IMG/VR virus record: IMGVR_UViG_3300025168_000083
Coordinates: 1 to 62,786 of that record
Strand: one strand, 5' to 3'
From: a virus
DNA length: 62,786 bases
The notes beneath the pieces were generated by a model, which was not told where the DNA came from, made no database searches, and was given only the letters and a program-made list of their open reading frames with translations. This document shows, piece by piece, positions 13,990-22,793 of the stretch (positions are counted from its first letter, which is position 1; each line of letters begins with the position of its first letter). A program made the position numbers and the translations under genes.

Positions 13990-15670
13990 TATTGAATCTA
14001 ATGGATTGAATGAAGTTATAATTAATAAGAAGGGTGATGCAGTGCCTGAAGGTACTAAGGTCTGGTGTCTTGTTGCCCAAGACATTGACACAGGAAACGT
14101 CTGGGCGTTTACTGAAAACGATATTGACATGGGTGTAGAGCTTCTACGCAATGCCGAACTTATCGTAGGCCACAACATTGCTATGTTTGACATTCCCTTT
14201 CTCGAAAGACTGTACGGTCCTATCAACACCCCGGTAATGGATACACTGATTGTATCTAAGCTGATGTATCCTGATAGGCAAGACCACCCGCTTGGTGGTA
14301 ACTCCCTAGAATGCTGGGGCAAGCACCTTGGTGTAGAAAAAATAGACTTCTCAGATGGCTGGGATATCTTTACTGAAGACATGCTTACTTACTGCAAGCA
14401 AGATGTCAAGGTCAATGTAGATATCTTTAAGGCACAACAAGAGTTTGTTGAGGAGTATCCTAAGTCAGTAAGGCTAGAGCATTTGGTATCCCGTATCATC
14501 TCAGATCAAATCTGTAATGGTATTGGATTTGATATTGAGGCTGCTGACAAACTAGAACAAGATCTCTTTATGGAAAAGGTGTTAATAGAAGATGAGATGT
14601 CACAGATATTTCCGCCTATTGTTGAAGAGCGGTGGTCGGAGAAGACTGGAAAGCAACTTAAGGACAAGGTTACTCACTTCAACCCTTCTTCGAGACAACA
14701 GATTGCCAGCAGGCTTAAGGCAAAGTATAACTGGCATCCTCCAAGAACCGAAAAGGGAAACCCTAAGGTCGATGCTGCTGTGCTTAAAGAGCTTCCGTAT
14801 CCAGAAGCTAAATCGCTGGTTAGATACTTTGATATACAGAAACTTTTGGGTATGGTTTCCGATTGGATTAATCGTTCTCGTTCTTCTCGTGATGGAAGAA
14901 TACATGGTTCAGTAAATCCACAGGGTACTGTGACAGGTCGCATGACCGCATCACAACCAAATCTACAACAAGTAAGTAGTGACCCTAGATCTCGTGAGCT
15001 ATTCGTACCTCGGGAGGGATGGGTTCAGGTAGGCATTGACGCTTCTGGTCTTGAGGCTAGGCTTCTGGCTAATCGTATGGCTCCGTGGGATAACGGGGAG
15101 TATGGTAGAGCTGTTGTAGATGGTGACATCCACAAAACAAACATGGAGGCTACTGGTATAGAAGAAAGAGCGGTAGTCAAAACATTCTTCTACGGATTTA
15201 TCTATGGTGCTGGAGATGCTAAGGTCGGTAAGATCATCGGCAAGAATGCACGAGCAGGTAAAGAGTTGAAAGAAAAGTTCTTGACTAGTATGCCTGCATT
15301 GAAAGAATTAATTGAGAATGTTAAGTTCCAAGTAGCTAAGAAGGGAACGATTACATTATTGGATCAACGTGAAGTTCCGTGCCGTGCTGCACACAAAGCA
15401 TTGAATGTGCAACTGCAAGGTGACGGAGCTATACTAATGAAACTAGCCCAATGTTTATTCAGCTATGAGTTAAACAAAAAATTCAAGGGTAGGTATGCTT
15501 TCATGGCTACTGTTCACGATGAGTGGCAGATTGAATGTGACCCTGCTATTGCTGAAGAAGTGGGTGAGTTAGGTAAACGTTGTATTACTGATTCAGGTAA
15601 TAGACTTAGTTGTCTTGTACCGATGGACGGGGATTTTAGAATAGGAAGGAACTGGTCAGAATGTCATTGA
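13973..15670 (+). CDS. Family A DNA polymerase with 3'-5' exonuclease, T7 gp5-like, 565 aa
   Basis: This is the replicative polymerase. Exonuclease motifs are D6-I-E8-SNGL, GHNIAMFD and YCKQDVKVN. Polymerase motifs are A at D356 (GIDASGLEAR), B at K403-TFF-Y407-G, and C at H515-D516-E. Y407 corresponds to T7 Tyr526 (E. coli position 762), a residue linked to lytic phages. It is about 140 residues shorter than T7 gp5, and I see no obvious thioredoxin-binding insertion. ATG 13973 is chosen because MRLAFDIES aligns with family N-termini. It overlaps the next gene by ten bases. Confidence 0.97.
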   Translation: MRLAFDIESNGLNEVIINKKGDAVPEGTKVWCLVAQDIDTGNVWAFTENDIDMGVELLRNAELIVGHNIAMFDIPFLERLYGPINTPVMDTLIVSKLMYPDRQDHPLGGNSLECWGKHLGVEKIDFSDGWDIFTEDMLTYCKQDVKVNVDIFKAQQEFVEEYPKSVRLEHLVSRIISDQICNGIGFDIEAADKLEQDLFMEKVLIEDEMSQIFPPIVEERWSEKTGKQLKDKVTHFNPSSRQQIASRLKAKYNWHPPRTEKGNPKVDAAVLKELPYPEAKSLVRYFDIQKLLGMVSDWINRSRSSRDGRIHGSVNPQGTVTGRMTASQPNLQQVSSDPRSRELFVPREGWVQVGIDASGLEARLLANRMAPWDNGEYGRAVVDGDIHKTNMEATGIEERAVVKTFFYGFIYGAGDAKVGKIIGKNARAGKELKEKFLTSMPALKELIENVKFQVAKKGTITLLDQREVPCRAAHKALNVQLQGDGAILMKLAQCLFSYELNKKFKGRYAFMATVHDEWQIECDPAIAEEVGELGKRCITDSGNRLSCLVPMDGDFRIGRNWSECH

Positions 15671-15996
15671 TCAAAAGAACACTAAGAGTTTATATCGCTG
15701 GACCCATGCGTGGGTATGAGAATAATAATCACGAAGCCTTTGATTCGGCTGAGAAGAAGTTACTAAGTAAAAGAATTTGGGATCCTGTTAATCCTGCCCG
15801 AGTAGATCGTAATGCTGGGGTAGACCCTGCTGACGATATGTCTAAGCTTGAACTTAAGGAAGCACTGAAGAGAGATGTTGATCTTGTCTTTGAGTGTGAC
15901 TCTATCTATATGCTTAGGGGTTGGGAAAAGAGTGAGGGTGCAAGGATGGAGCACGCTCTAGCCGTAGCACTCAGCTTAGGAATCCATTACGAATGA
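15661..15996 (+). CDS. DUF4406 / nucleoside deoxyribosyltransferase-like protein, 111 aa
   Basis: The product begins RVYIAGPMRGYENNNHEAF and later has WEKSEGARMEHALAVALG-like residues. These are the two signatures of the DUF4406 group, related to nucleoside 2-deoxyribosyltransferases. The family is common in phages and may act in nucleotide salvage. The conserved GAR.E segment carries the likely catalytic Glu. It overlaps the DNA polymerase by ten bases and the next gene by an ATGA. Confidence 0.85.
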   Translation: MSLIKRTLRVYIAGPMRGYENNNHEAFDSAEKKLLSKRIWDPVNPARVDRNAGVDPADDMSKLELKEALKRDVDLVFECDSIYMLRGWEKSEGARMEHALAVALSLGIHYE

Positions 15997-16529
15997 TATC
16001 AAACACATCCAAATCTTATACTTTCGAAGACACTGAGGTTTCGGTTGTGTTTTATAATCTATCAAAGTACTTCAGATCTCCTAACGCTATGAAAGAAAAG
16101 CTGTGGGTTCGTATAGGATATCACATAATTAGCTTTGTTAACTTGACACGGCTTCACCATTGTGGTATAATATTCACAAGAGGAGACAACTCTGTTGTGC
16201 TTATGACATCTAGAACACACCGAGCAAAATTCATAGACGCAAAGAGATTTCATGAGAGGTATTACAGACCGAGTAAAAGAATTGACTTGGGTTTAGCAAA
16301 GGTATCTATTAACCAGATGACTGATTATATTAAAGAACCCTACCAAGGAAACATACCAAGCATGTTGTTATGGTATTTTATAACAAACCCTCTACTCATT
16401 CTGAATTCCTTACAACCAAAGACTTGTGCTTTGTTAATTTCAAACATGTTAAGATTGTGTGGTTATGATGTGGCTGACTGTGTTATGCCAAAAAGACTAC
16501 ATAAGGAGTTAAATAAATTATGCAGTTAA
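15993..16529 (+). CDS. Hypothetical protein, possible permuted papain-like (NlpC/P60-type) hydrolase, 178 aa
   Basis: The start is an ATGA overlap. The order is a histidine-bearing strand (H55-H56-C-G-I-I-F), a hydrophobic middle (MLLWYFITNPLLILN) and then T-C145-ALLISNMLRLCGYDV. In permuted NlpC/P60 folds a His precedes a catalytic Cys at a helix start, which this resembles. It could be an amidase acting on cell wall or lipids, but the match is by eye only. A perfect-consensus sigma70 promoter lies inside the gene. Confidence 0.5.
   Translation: MISNTSKSYTFEDTEVSVVFYNLSKYFRSPNAMKEKLWVRIGYHIISFVNLTRLHHCGIIFTRGDNSVVLMTSRTHRAKFIDAKRFHERYYRPSKRIDLGLAKVSINQMTDYIKEPYQGNIPSMLLWYFITNPLLILNSLQPKTCALLISNMLRLCGYDVADCVMPKRLHKELNKLCS
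16143..16171 (+). promoter_or_regulatory. Perfect-consensus sigma70 promoter inside a gene
   Basis: TTGACA (16143-16148), exactly 17 bases, then TATAAT (16166-16171): a 12 of 12 match at the optimal spacing. Its predicted start near 16178-16180 is about 340 bases before the dNMP-kinase-like gene. Such a match by chance is very unlikely in this length of DNA, even though it overlaps codons of the 15993 gene. Confidence 0.75.
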
Positions 16530-17230
16530 TAGTAATTGCCGGACAAGCCGGAGTAGGTAAGACAACTCTTGCACATTACATTGCTAAGCACGCATTTGAA
16601 CTTGGACTTGTTCCAAAGATTATGTCGTTTGCTGGCCCTCTTAAAGAAGAGTCAGCAGCTAAGGGCTTTGATAAAGAAACACACCCAAAAGAATACCGAG
16701 AGTATTGTCAAACTATGGGTGTACTTAAGAGAGAAGCTAACCCAGACTACTGGGTAGAGAAGTTTGAGGATCAGTTAGAAGAGATTGCTTCTACAGAAAT
16801 TAAAGACTTACGTTCTGGTAAATCATTCTGGGAACGTTGTGTTATTGTAGATGACTGTCGCTTCCTAAACGAATTAAACGTTGGTCGTAAGTGGAATGCC
16901 CGATTAATCTTTATGTCTTATGGGACTAGAGAGATGAAGGATCCTAATGGCGAGTGGCGTAGCCATGAATCTGAAGCATTGGCTAATAGAGTTGTCGATG
17001 GTAATGAAGAGTATAGAAATATGTTTACTCATATTGTAATCAACAACAAGACAGAGAAAGAACTTAGAGAAAAGACAGAGTTCATGGCCCCTATCTGGTG
17101 CGGAGTTCAGCACGAAACACTAGAAGATAAGAAGGCTACTCTTTCTGATTACATAGAAGAGTTACTCGATGTTCTTATGATGGAAGAATTAGATGAAGAC
17201 AAAGAAGAAGAACACTACGATTCCGACTAA
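16520..17230 (+). CDS. P-loop kinase, deoxynucleoside monophosphate kinase-like, 236 aa
   Basis: Walker A is G8-QAGVG-K14-TT. Downstream are an F-A-G-P-L-K segment typical of dNMP kinases and a VIVDDCRFLNELN segment equivalent to the D.R..NE motif that binds nucleotide. The enzyme would phosphorylate dNMPs to feed DNA synthesis. The C-terminus is acidic. It overlaps the preceding gene by ten bases and the exonuclease gene by 38. An unrelated AAA-type role cannot be excluded. Confidence 0.75.
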   Translation: MQLIVIAGQAGVGKTTLAHYIAKHAFELGLVPKIMSFAGPLKEESAAKGFDKETHPKEYREYCQTMGVLKREANPDYWVEKFEDQLEEIASTEIKDLRSGKSFWERCVIVDDCRFLNELNVGRKWNARLIFMSYGTREMKDPNGEWRSHESEALANRVVDGNEEYRNMFTHIVINNKTEKELREKTEFMAPIWCGVQHETLEDKKATLSDYIEELLDVLMMEELDEDKEEEHYDSD

Positions 17231-17951
17231 GGCGTACCTTGATGGGGACATCATCTTATACAAGGCTGCTTTCTGGGCTGATGCTGAAGATCCAGATCAG
17301 ATACCCCAGAAGGTAGCTAGAGATATAAAGAGATGGACTCCAGAAGGGGTGACTAAAACAATCATCACCCTCTCTTGTAGCCGAAGTGATAATTATAGAA
17401 GAAAGATATGGCCTAAGTATAAGTTGTTTAGAGATGATGTATACCGGCCTGAGTATTTAGATACTGTTCGAGAACATATACTAGATACCTATAAGACCAT
17501 AGAGTTTGATACTATAGAAGCTGACGATATCATGGGTATCTATGCTTCATCAAACCGAGGCATTGCTGTAACTATTGATAAAGATTTAAGAGGAGTAAGA
17601 GGGTGGCACTACAATCCTGATAAGGACAAGGAGCCACGTTATGTTTCTCCTGAAGAAGCCGAGAGATTCTTTTGTCAACAGTGGTTGACTGGAGATAGTA
17701 CTGATGGTATCCCCGGATTGTGGAGAGTCGGCCCGAAAAAGGCAGATAAGTTCCTAGATGAGTGGGAAGAAGAAGGATTGGACTGGTATACTGAGATCAT
17801 GGGTTTGTATAAGGTTGAGAAATATCAACCCAAAGAAACTTGTGGATTGGAGCCGGAAGAGTTAGCAGTAGTCATGGGACAGTGTGTCAAAATACTATCC
17901 ACTGAAAATTTTAATCTAAAAACCAAAGAATTAAAGCTTTGGCGGCCCTAA
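17193..17951 (+). CDS. 5'-3' exonuclease, T7 gp6-like, 252 aa
   Basis: It removes RNA primers and degrades host DNA. Metal-binding acids are arranged as in flap nucleases: LD17-GD19, E109-AD111-D112, D129-KD131, then G167-D168-STD171-GIPG followed by a VGPKKA helix-hairpin-helix. Length is close to T7 gp6 (about 300), slightly shorter. It overlaps the preceding kinase-like gene by 38 bases. Host DNA breakdown would supply the neighbouring nucleotide enzymes. Confidence 0.93.
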   Translation: MKTKKKNTTIPTKAYLDGDIILYKAAFWADAEDPDQIPQKVARDIKRWTPEGVTKTIITLSCSRSDNYRRKIWPKYKLFRDDVYRPEYLDTVREHILDTYKTIEFDTIEADDIMGIYASSNRGIAVTIDKDLRGVRGWHYNPDKDKEPRYVSPEEAERFFCQQWLTGDSTDGIPGLWRVGPKKADKFLDEWEEEGLDWYTEIMGLYKVEKYQPKETCGLEPEELAVVMGQCVKILSTENFNLKTKELKLWRP

Positions 17952-17985
17952 AGTTGGGCTATAAAGTATAAAGGAGAGGGGTTAC

Positions 17986-19896
17986 ATGGATAACTTCGAG
18001 CAGTTTATTGTAAAGAGTAGGTATTGTAAGTGGATTCCCGAGAGAAATAGGCGAGAAGAGTGGGTTGAGACGGTCAGCAGGTACATGAAGTACATGATGG
18101 CTCGCTTCAACTTGACTGTTAATGATAACGATATCCTAGATATCTGGACTGCTGTAGAAGATAGAGAGGTTTTCCCCTCCATGAGAGCATTGATGACAGC
18201 TGGCCCTGCCGCTGACGTTGATGATGTTTGTCTTTATAACTGTTCTTATGTTGCTGTAAACGAGATCCGATCCTTCAGTGATATCATGTATATCCTCTGT
18301 TGTGGTACTGGTGTGGGGTTCTCATGTGAATCTGAGAACACCGACCAACTCCCCTTAATCCCAGAAGAGATCGTTAGAGACACAGCTCGAACTATTACTG
18401 TGCCTGATTCTCGTGTAGGTTGGGCAGATTCTTTTAAAGAACTACTGACTATGCTCTACGAGGGGACTCATCCAACGTGGGACACATCTAAGATTCGCCC
18501 GGCTGGTGCTAGGCTCAAGACCTTTGGCGGTCGAGCCAGTGGACCCGAGCCATTGGAGCGTCTCTTCAGGTACGTAGTCAAGGCTTTCATGAATGCACAA
18601 GGCAGAAAACTCACCTCGCTTGAGGTTCACGATATTGTGTGCTTGACTGGTGAAATCGTAATTGCTGGTGCTGTTAGGCGATCAGCTTTGATTTCCCTGA
18701 GTGACCTGCATGATCGAGATATGGCTACTGCTAAGTCTGGTCCGTGGTGGGAAGCCTCTGGACACCGCAGTCTTGCTAATAACTCTGCTGTCTACGACAA
18801 GAAGCCATCACTGGCTGAGTTCATGGGCGAATGGTCTACCATGTACGAGTCTCGTAGTGGTGAGCGTGGTATATGTAACCGACAATCCTTATCTTGGCTC
18901 GCTGAACGAAGCGGACGAGATACCGAAGGCATTAGCTTTGGTACTAATCCTTGCAGTGAGATTATTCTACGGCCCAAGCAGTTCTGTAACCTAACAGAAG
19001 TGGTTGTTAAGCCAGAAGATACACTGGAAACCTTGTCAGAAAAGGTCAGGTATGCTACAATACTTGGTACAATCCAATCAGGATGCACTAAGTTTTCTTA
19101 TCTGGATAATGACTGGAAGAATAACTGTGAGGACGAGCGTCTACTTGGCGTATCCTTTACAGGAATATTCGATAACAAGCTTATGTCTGGACAAAGAGGA
19201 TATCCTAAGCTTCGTTATACTCTGATGAAGTTGAAAGAAGTGGCTGAAGAAACCAACCTTATGTGGGCTGACAAGCTGGGGATTACTCCAAGCAAGGCAA
19301 TTACTTGCTGTAAGCCAAGCGGTACTACATCCTGTGTAGCCGGTACATCTTCTGGTATGCACCCAAGGTACAGTGAATTCTATATTCGTAGAGTTAGAGT
19401 AGACACCAAGGATCCTATCTGTCAGTTTATGATGGATCGTGGTATTCCACATGAGCCTTGTTCTACTAGGGCTACTACTACTATGGTGTTTAGCTTCCCA
19501 ATGCAATCCCCCTCGGGTTCGATTACTCAGGGAGAGTTAGATCCTATTGATCACTTAGAACTTTGGCTTGAGTACCAAAAGAATTGGTGTGACCACAAGC
19601 CTTCTATTACCGTATCTTATACTGATGAAAACTTCCTTAAGGTTGGTCAGTGGGTATGGGAAAATTGGGACTACGTAAGCGGAATATCTTTCCTTCCTTA
19701 CAGTGACCATGTGTATGAGCAAGCTCCGTTTGAACCAATGGGTGCAAGGGACTACAACCTCATGCAAATGGATATGCCTAAAGAAATTGACTGGTCTCAG
19801 TTAGAGAAGTATGAAACAGAAGATACAACAATTCAAACCCAGACTTTAGCTTGTACCGGGGGCTCATGCGAGGTCGTAGATTTAGTGGAGTCTTAA
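17986..19896 (+). CDS. nrdJ: Class II (adenosylcobalamin-dependent) ribonucleotide reductase, 636 aa
   Basis: It converts ribonucleotides to deoxyribonucleotides using a radical generated from coenzyme B12. The pattern CLYNC (C82, C86), a GTGVGFS loop, NPC323-SE325-IIL with a nearby C334 (FCNL), and the CKPSGTTSCVAGTS phosphate loop fit the monomeric RTPR-type class II enzymes. A C-terminal C623-TGGS-C628 pair supplies electrons. The gene has a strong GGAGAGG-type ribosome site in a 34-bp spacer. The host must make or import cobalamin. Confidence 0.95.
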   Translation: MDNFEQFIVKSRYCKWIPERNRREEWVETVSRYMKYMMARFNLTVNDNDILDIWTAVEDREVFPSMRALMTAGPAADVDDVCLYNCSYVAVNEIRSFSDIMYILCCGTGVGFSCESENTDQLPLIPEEIVRDTARTITVPDSRVGWADSFKELLTMLYEGTHPTWDTSKIRPAGARLKTFGGRASGPEPLERLFRYVVKAFMNAQGRKLTSLEVHDIVCLTGEIVIAGAVRRSALISLSDLHDRDMATAKSGPWWEASGHRSLANNSAVYDKKPSLAEFMGEWSTMYESRSGERGICNRQSLSWLAERSGRDTEGISFGTNPCSEIILRPKQFCNLTEVVVKPEDTLETLSEKVRYATILGTIQSGCTKFSYLDNDWKNNCEDERLLGVSFTGIFDNKLMSGQRGYPKLRYTLMKLKEVAEETNLMWADKLGITPSKAITCCKPSGTTSCVAGTSSGMHPRYSEFYIRRVRVDTKDPICQFMMDRGIPHEPCSTRATTTMVFSFPMQSPSGSITQGELDPIDHLELWLEYQKNWCDHKPSITVSYTDENFLKVGQWVWENWDYVSGISFLPYSDHVYEQAPFEPMGARDYNLMQMDMPKEIDWSQLEKYETEDTTIQTQTLACTGGSCEVVDLVES

Positions 19897-19897
19897 T

Positions 19898-20131
19898 ATG
19901 TCATTACATAATATAGATACAATTTATAGAAAGTTAAGGATGAACGCTAACGTTCTTCCCCCGGAAATCTTAATTCTTATTAGGAATTTAGATACTAGAA
20001 TAGCAAGTCTTGAAGAGAGATCAAACAGTGAACAGTTTACAACTGAAAAACCTAAGCCCAATCGACGAAAATCTAGTAAGGTATCTCAGGGAGAAATACC
20101 CTCCGATGGTTTACCGACAGGAACAGAATAA
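19898..20131 (+). CDS. Hypothetical protein, 77 aa
   Basis: ATG 19898 lies one base after the reductase stop. The first half is helical (IDTIYRKLR...LPPEILILIRNLDTRIASLEER) and the rest is a polar, basic linker. It overlaps the next gene by about 100 bases. No family is recognised. Confidence 0.6.
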   Translation: MSLHNIDTIYRKLRMNANVLPPEILILIRNLDTRIASLEERSNSEQFTTEKPKPNRRKSSKVSQGEIPSDGLPTGTE

Positions 20132-20228
20132 TTCTGAGTTCCTGAACGAGTCTATCTTTCGTGCTGGACAGATTGATGTCATAGAAAAGATTGAGGCTAT
20201 ACTTAAAACACAGAAACGAAAGGGGTAA
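20028..20228 (+). CDS. Small conserved T7-group protein, about 66 aa
   Basis: The frame is open from a TTG at 20010. GAGAG before GTG 20028 suggests that start. The conserved part is MVYRQEQNNSEFLNESIFRAGQIDVIEKI, and similar segments are found in a small protein upstream of the portal gene in many T7-group marine phages. Its function is unknown. It overlaps the preceding gene in another frame. Confidence 0.65.
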   Translation: MNSLQLKNLSPIDENLVRYLREKYPPMVYRQEQNNSEFLNESIFRAGQIDVIEKIEAILKTQKRKG

Positions 20229-20231
20229 GAC

Positions 20232-20768
20232 ATGGGATGGCTCACTGATGCATTTGGAGGGGGCGGTAAAAGAGCCCGGAAGGAAAGAGATTATTACAAA
20301 GCTTATGCAGAGCAGCAGAGGACTTACGCTCATGGTCTTGCTGCCGAAAACAAAGCTCGTATTAAAATGGCTGCGGATCTTACTGTTAAGAGAAATGCTG
20401 AGACAAAACAGTTTAAGCTTGCTGCTTCCGACGCTTTACAGACTGAAAGAAAAAAAAGCAATCAAAGGCTTACTGCTCAAGCCGGTAAGCTTCACACTCA
20501 ATATGGGAATATGGCTAAGAAGGTAGCCAAGTCTCGTAAGGCAGAATCTTTTGCACTTCGTGGTGTAGATAAGCAAAGACTTAAGCTGCAGAAGTTCCAA
20601 ACAATTAAGGACACAGCCGGTAGGCCTAGTGTTTCTGGAGAACGTAAGCAACAAGCCGGAAGTATGTATGGCATGAAGGCTAAGCCTAAGCGTCGAATAG
20701 TTGGTAGTTCAGGTCGTCGTGGGGGCGGTGGTCGTAGGACAGGCGGGTCTAGAACCCGACCTGCGTAG
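20232..20768 (+). CDS. Basic, coiled-coil putative virion protein, 178 aa
   Basis: The N-terminus MGWLTDAFGGGGKRARKER is typical of internal or head-tail virion proteins of podoviruses. A long Lys/Ala/Gln-rich helix follows (about residues 20-130). The C-terminus is a disordered Gly/Arg-rich tail. The strong positive charge suggests DNA or RNA contact. It opens the structural module immediately upstream of the portal. No named family is recognised. Confidence 0.65.
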   Translation: MGWLTDAFGGGGKRARKERDYYKAYAEQQRTYAHGLAAENKARIKMAADLTVKRNAETKQFKLAASDALQTERKKSNQRLTAQAGKLHTQYGNMAKKVAKSRKAESFALRGVDKQRLKLQKFQTIKDTAGRPSVSGERKQQAGSMYGMKAKPKRRIVGSSGRRGGGGRRTGGSRTRPA

Positions 20769-20778
20769 GAGATTTATT

Positions 20779-21186
20779 ATGAGTTTTGGAGGCGGACCAG
20801 ATATTCAAATGCCCATGGGATCACCAGCTGAACAGGCTGGATATGAGCCAATGACTTTTGAACAACACAATATGCTCCTTGAAAAGGAAGCAGAACTCGC
20901 TAATGCTAGAGACGAATCTCAAAGACAGTTTATGTTAGAGCAAGAAGAAATGAGAATGGCTCAAGAAGAAGCACAGCGTGTTCAAATACAAGCTGAAGAA
21001 GAAGCTCAAATACGTGAGACACAAAAGCAAGAACGGGAGGCAGCCCAAACTCCTGTTACTCAAGATGTAATACAGGAGATTGAAGGCGATGTTGACGATG
21101 TTGTTGCTAATATGTATGAGTCTCTTCTCGGTGGCGTGGAAGCCAGTGGAGAAGACAACCCAAACTCCGAGCCACTCCCTGAATAA
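20779..21186 (+). CDS. Coiled-coil acidic protein upstream of the portal, 135 aa
   Basis: ATG 20779 follows AGGAG, and earlier codons in this frame shadow the previous gene. The centre is a long Glu/Gln/Ala-rich coiled coil (about residues 40-95), and the ends are disordered and acidic. A scaffold-like or portal-assembly role is plausible from position, but no homology is recognised. Confidence 0.65.
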   Translation: MSFGGGPDIQMPMGSPAEQAGYEPMTFEQHNMLLEKEAELANARDESQRQFMLEQEEMRMAQEEAQRVQIQAEEEAQIRETQKQEREAAQTPVTQDVIQEIEGDVDDVVANMYESLLGGVEASGEDNPNSEPLPE

Positions 21187-21197
21187 GGAAAAAGATC

Positions 21198-22793
21198 ATG
21201 GATAATATTGCTGATAGGTTTAAAATACTTGACTCTTTAAGAGAGAGCAAGTTACAGAGAGCAAGATTTTGCTCATCCCTAACAGTACCCTCAATCTTAC
21301 CCCCGCAGAATTGGACTGAACAGGATCAGTTACCCCAACCCTACAGTTCAATTTCTGCACGAGGTGTTACTGCAATGGCAAGCCGCATGTTATCCGCCCT
21401 ACTTCCCCTGAACGACATGCCTTTCTTTAAGTTTGATTTATCTTCAGGTGTCACTGCTGACCCTGAGATAGATGCGTACCTTGAGAATCTTAGCTTCCAA
21501 GTTTATAATAAGATCTCTGGTAATAATATACGAGAATCTATCTATCAGGCTCTTCAACATCTTATTGTTGTTGGGGATGTTATGATGATTATGGATGACG
21601 ACATGTCATTCCGTCTTCTTAGATTAGACAGGTTTGTCTGCCGTAGAGATGTGTACGGTAATCTTGAAGAAGTTATTTATATTGAATACGAAACTCTTCC
21701 TGAAGTCACTAATGATAACATGACTCTACACGTAGGTCAATCTATTGGTGAGCATGATCGTCAAGGCTATAGAGCTATCTATACCTGTGCTTGGAAAGAA
21801 GGAAACATCTGGAAGGTTCTCAAGCAGGACGGAGATAACAACACAATTGAGACTGGTGAATACACCGTTCCTCCATTTGTTGTACTCAGGTGGTCAGGTA
21901 TCCCCGGAGAGAACTATGGTCGGTCACATTGTGAGGATGTGATTGGTGATATTAAAACTCTTGAGGGATTTACTGAGGGACTTATCCAAGGTATCACAGC
22001 TTCTTCTATATTCTGGATTGGAGTTGACCCCACTGGTATGGCTGAGATAGATGACATTGCTCATTCTCCTACTGGTAATTTTGTGTCAGCTAGACCCAAT
22101 GAGATACATACTGTATCCCCGTCGACCACAATGAACCCTCAAATTGCCTCAGTACAGGCTGGTGTAGAGATTCTTAGAGGTGAGATTGGTAGAGCTTTCT
22201 TGCTTGACTCAGCTAGCATCCCTCAGGGTGAGCGTGTCACAGCTACTGCTGTTAGAATGGTGGGCCAAGAGTTGGAGAATGTTCTTGGTGGGGCATTCTC
22301 AGCTATTGCTAGAGATCTTATGAAGCCTATCGTTGCACGTACAGTATTTATCATGACATCAAATGGTGATGTAGATGATCGTATTAGAGAACTCTTCATG
22401 ACTGACGAGGGTGTTCTAAACGTGGCAATCGTTACGGGTCTTCAGGCATTAAGTAGAGACAGCGATCTCCAGAAGCTCATGCAGATGGGAGAGATGGTTA
22501 GGAACTTGCCTGAGCCTGCCGTCGCTACGTTTAGATGGGACGCTTATGGTAAGGCTCTGATTACCTCGCTTGGGTTTGACTCCAGTCATTGGATTAAATC
22601 CGAAGAAGATGTTAAGCAAGAGCAGATGGAGCAGCAACAGCAAATGGCTCAGATGCAAAGCCAACAACAACAGCAAGCTCAGGGGCAACAGATGGTTAAC
22701 AATGTTGCACAGGCTGCGGCTATGCAGGACTTAGAGCAGACTGGTGGACAAGGAATCCAGCAGGCTCTTCAGCAAATGGGAGGATTAGGATAA
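21198..22793 (+). CDS. Portal (head-tail connector) protein, T7 gp8-like, 531 aa
   Basis: It forms the dodecameric ring through which DNA enters and leaves the capsid. Length is almost that of T7 gp8 (536). N-terminal LPPQNWTEQDQLPQPYSSI, then ARGVTAMASRMLSALLP and the central GRSHCEDVIGDIKTLE are family signatures. The C-terminus is Gln-rich, as in many podoviral portals. The stop shares a base with the next gene. It anchors the structural module. Confidence 0.97.
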   Translation: MDNIADRFKILDSLRESKLQRARFCSSLTVPSILPPQNWTEQDQLPQPYSSISARGVTAMASRMLSALLPLNDMPFFKFDLSSGVTADPEIDAYLENLSFQVYNKISGNNIRESIYQALQHLIVVGDVMMIMDDDMSFRLLRLDRFVCRRDVYGNLEEVIYIEYETLPEVTNDNMTLHVGQSIGEHDRQGYRAIYTCAWKEGNIWKVLKQDGDNNTIETGEYTVPPFVVLRWSGIPGENYGRSHCEDVIGDIKTLEGFTEGLIQGITASSIFWIGVDPTGMAEIDDIAHSPTGNFVSARPNEIHTVSPSTTMNPQIASVQAGVEILRGEIGRAFLLDSASIPQGERVTATAVRMVGQELENVLGGAFSAIARDLMKPIVARTVFIMTSNGDVDDRIRELFMTDEGVLNVAIVTGLQALSRDSDLQKLMQMGEMVRNLPEPAVATFRWDAYGKALITSLGFDSSHWIKSEEDVKQEQMEQQQQMAQMQSQQQQQAQGQQMVNNVAQAAAMQDLEQTGGQGIQQALQQMGGLG

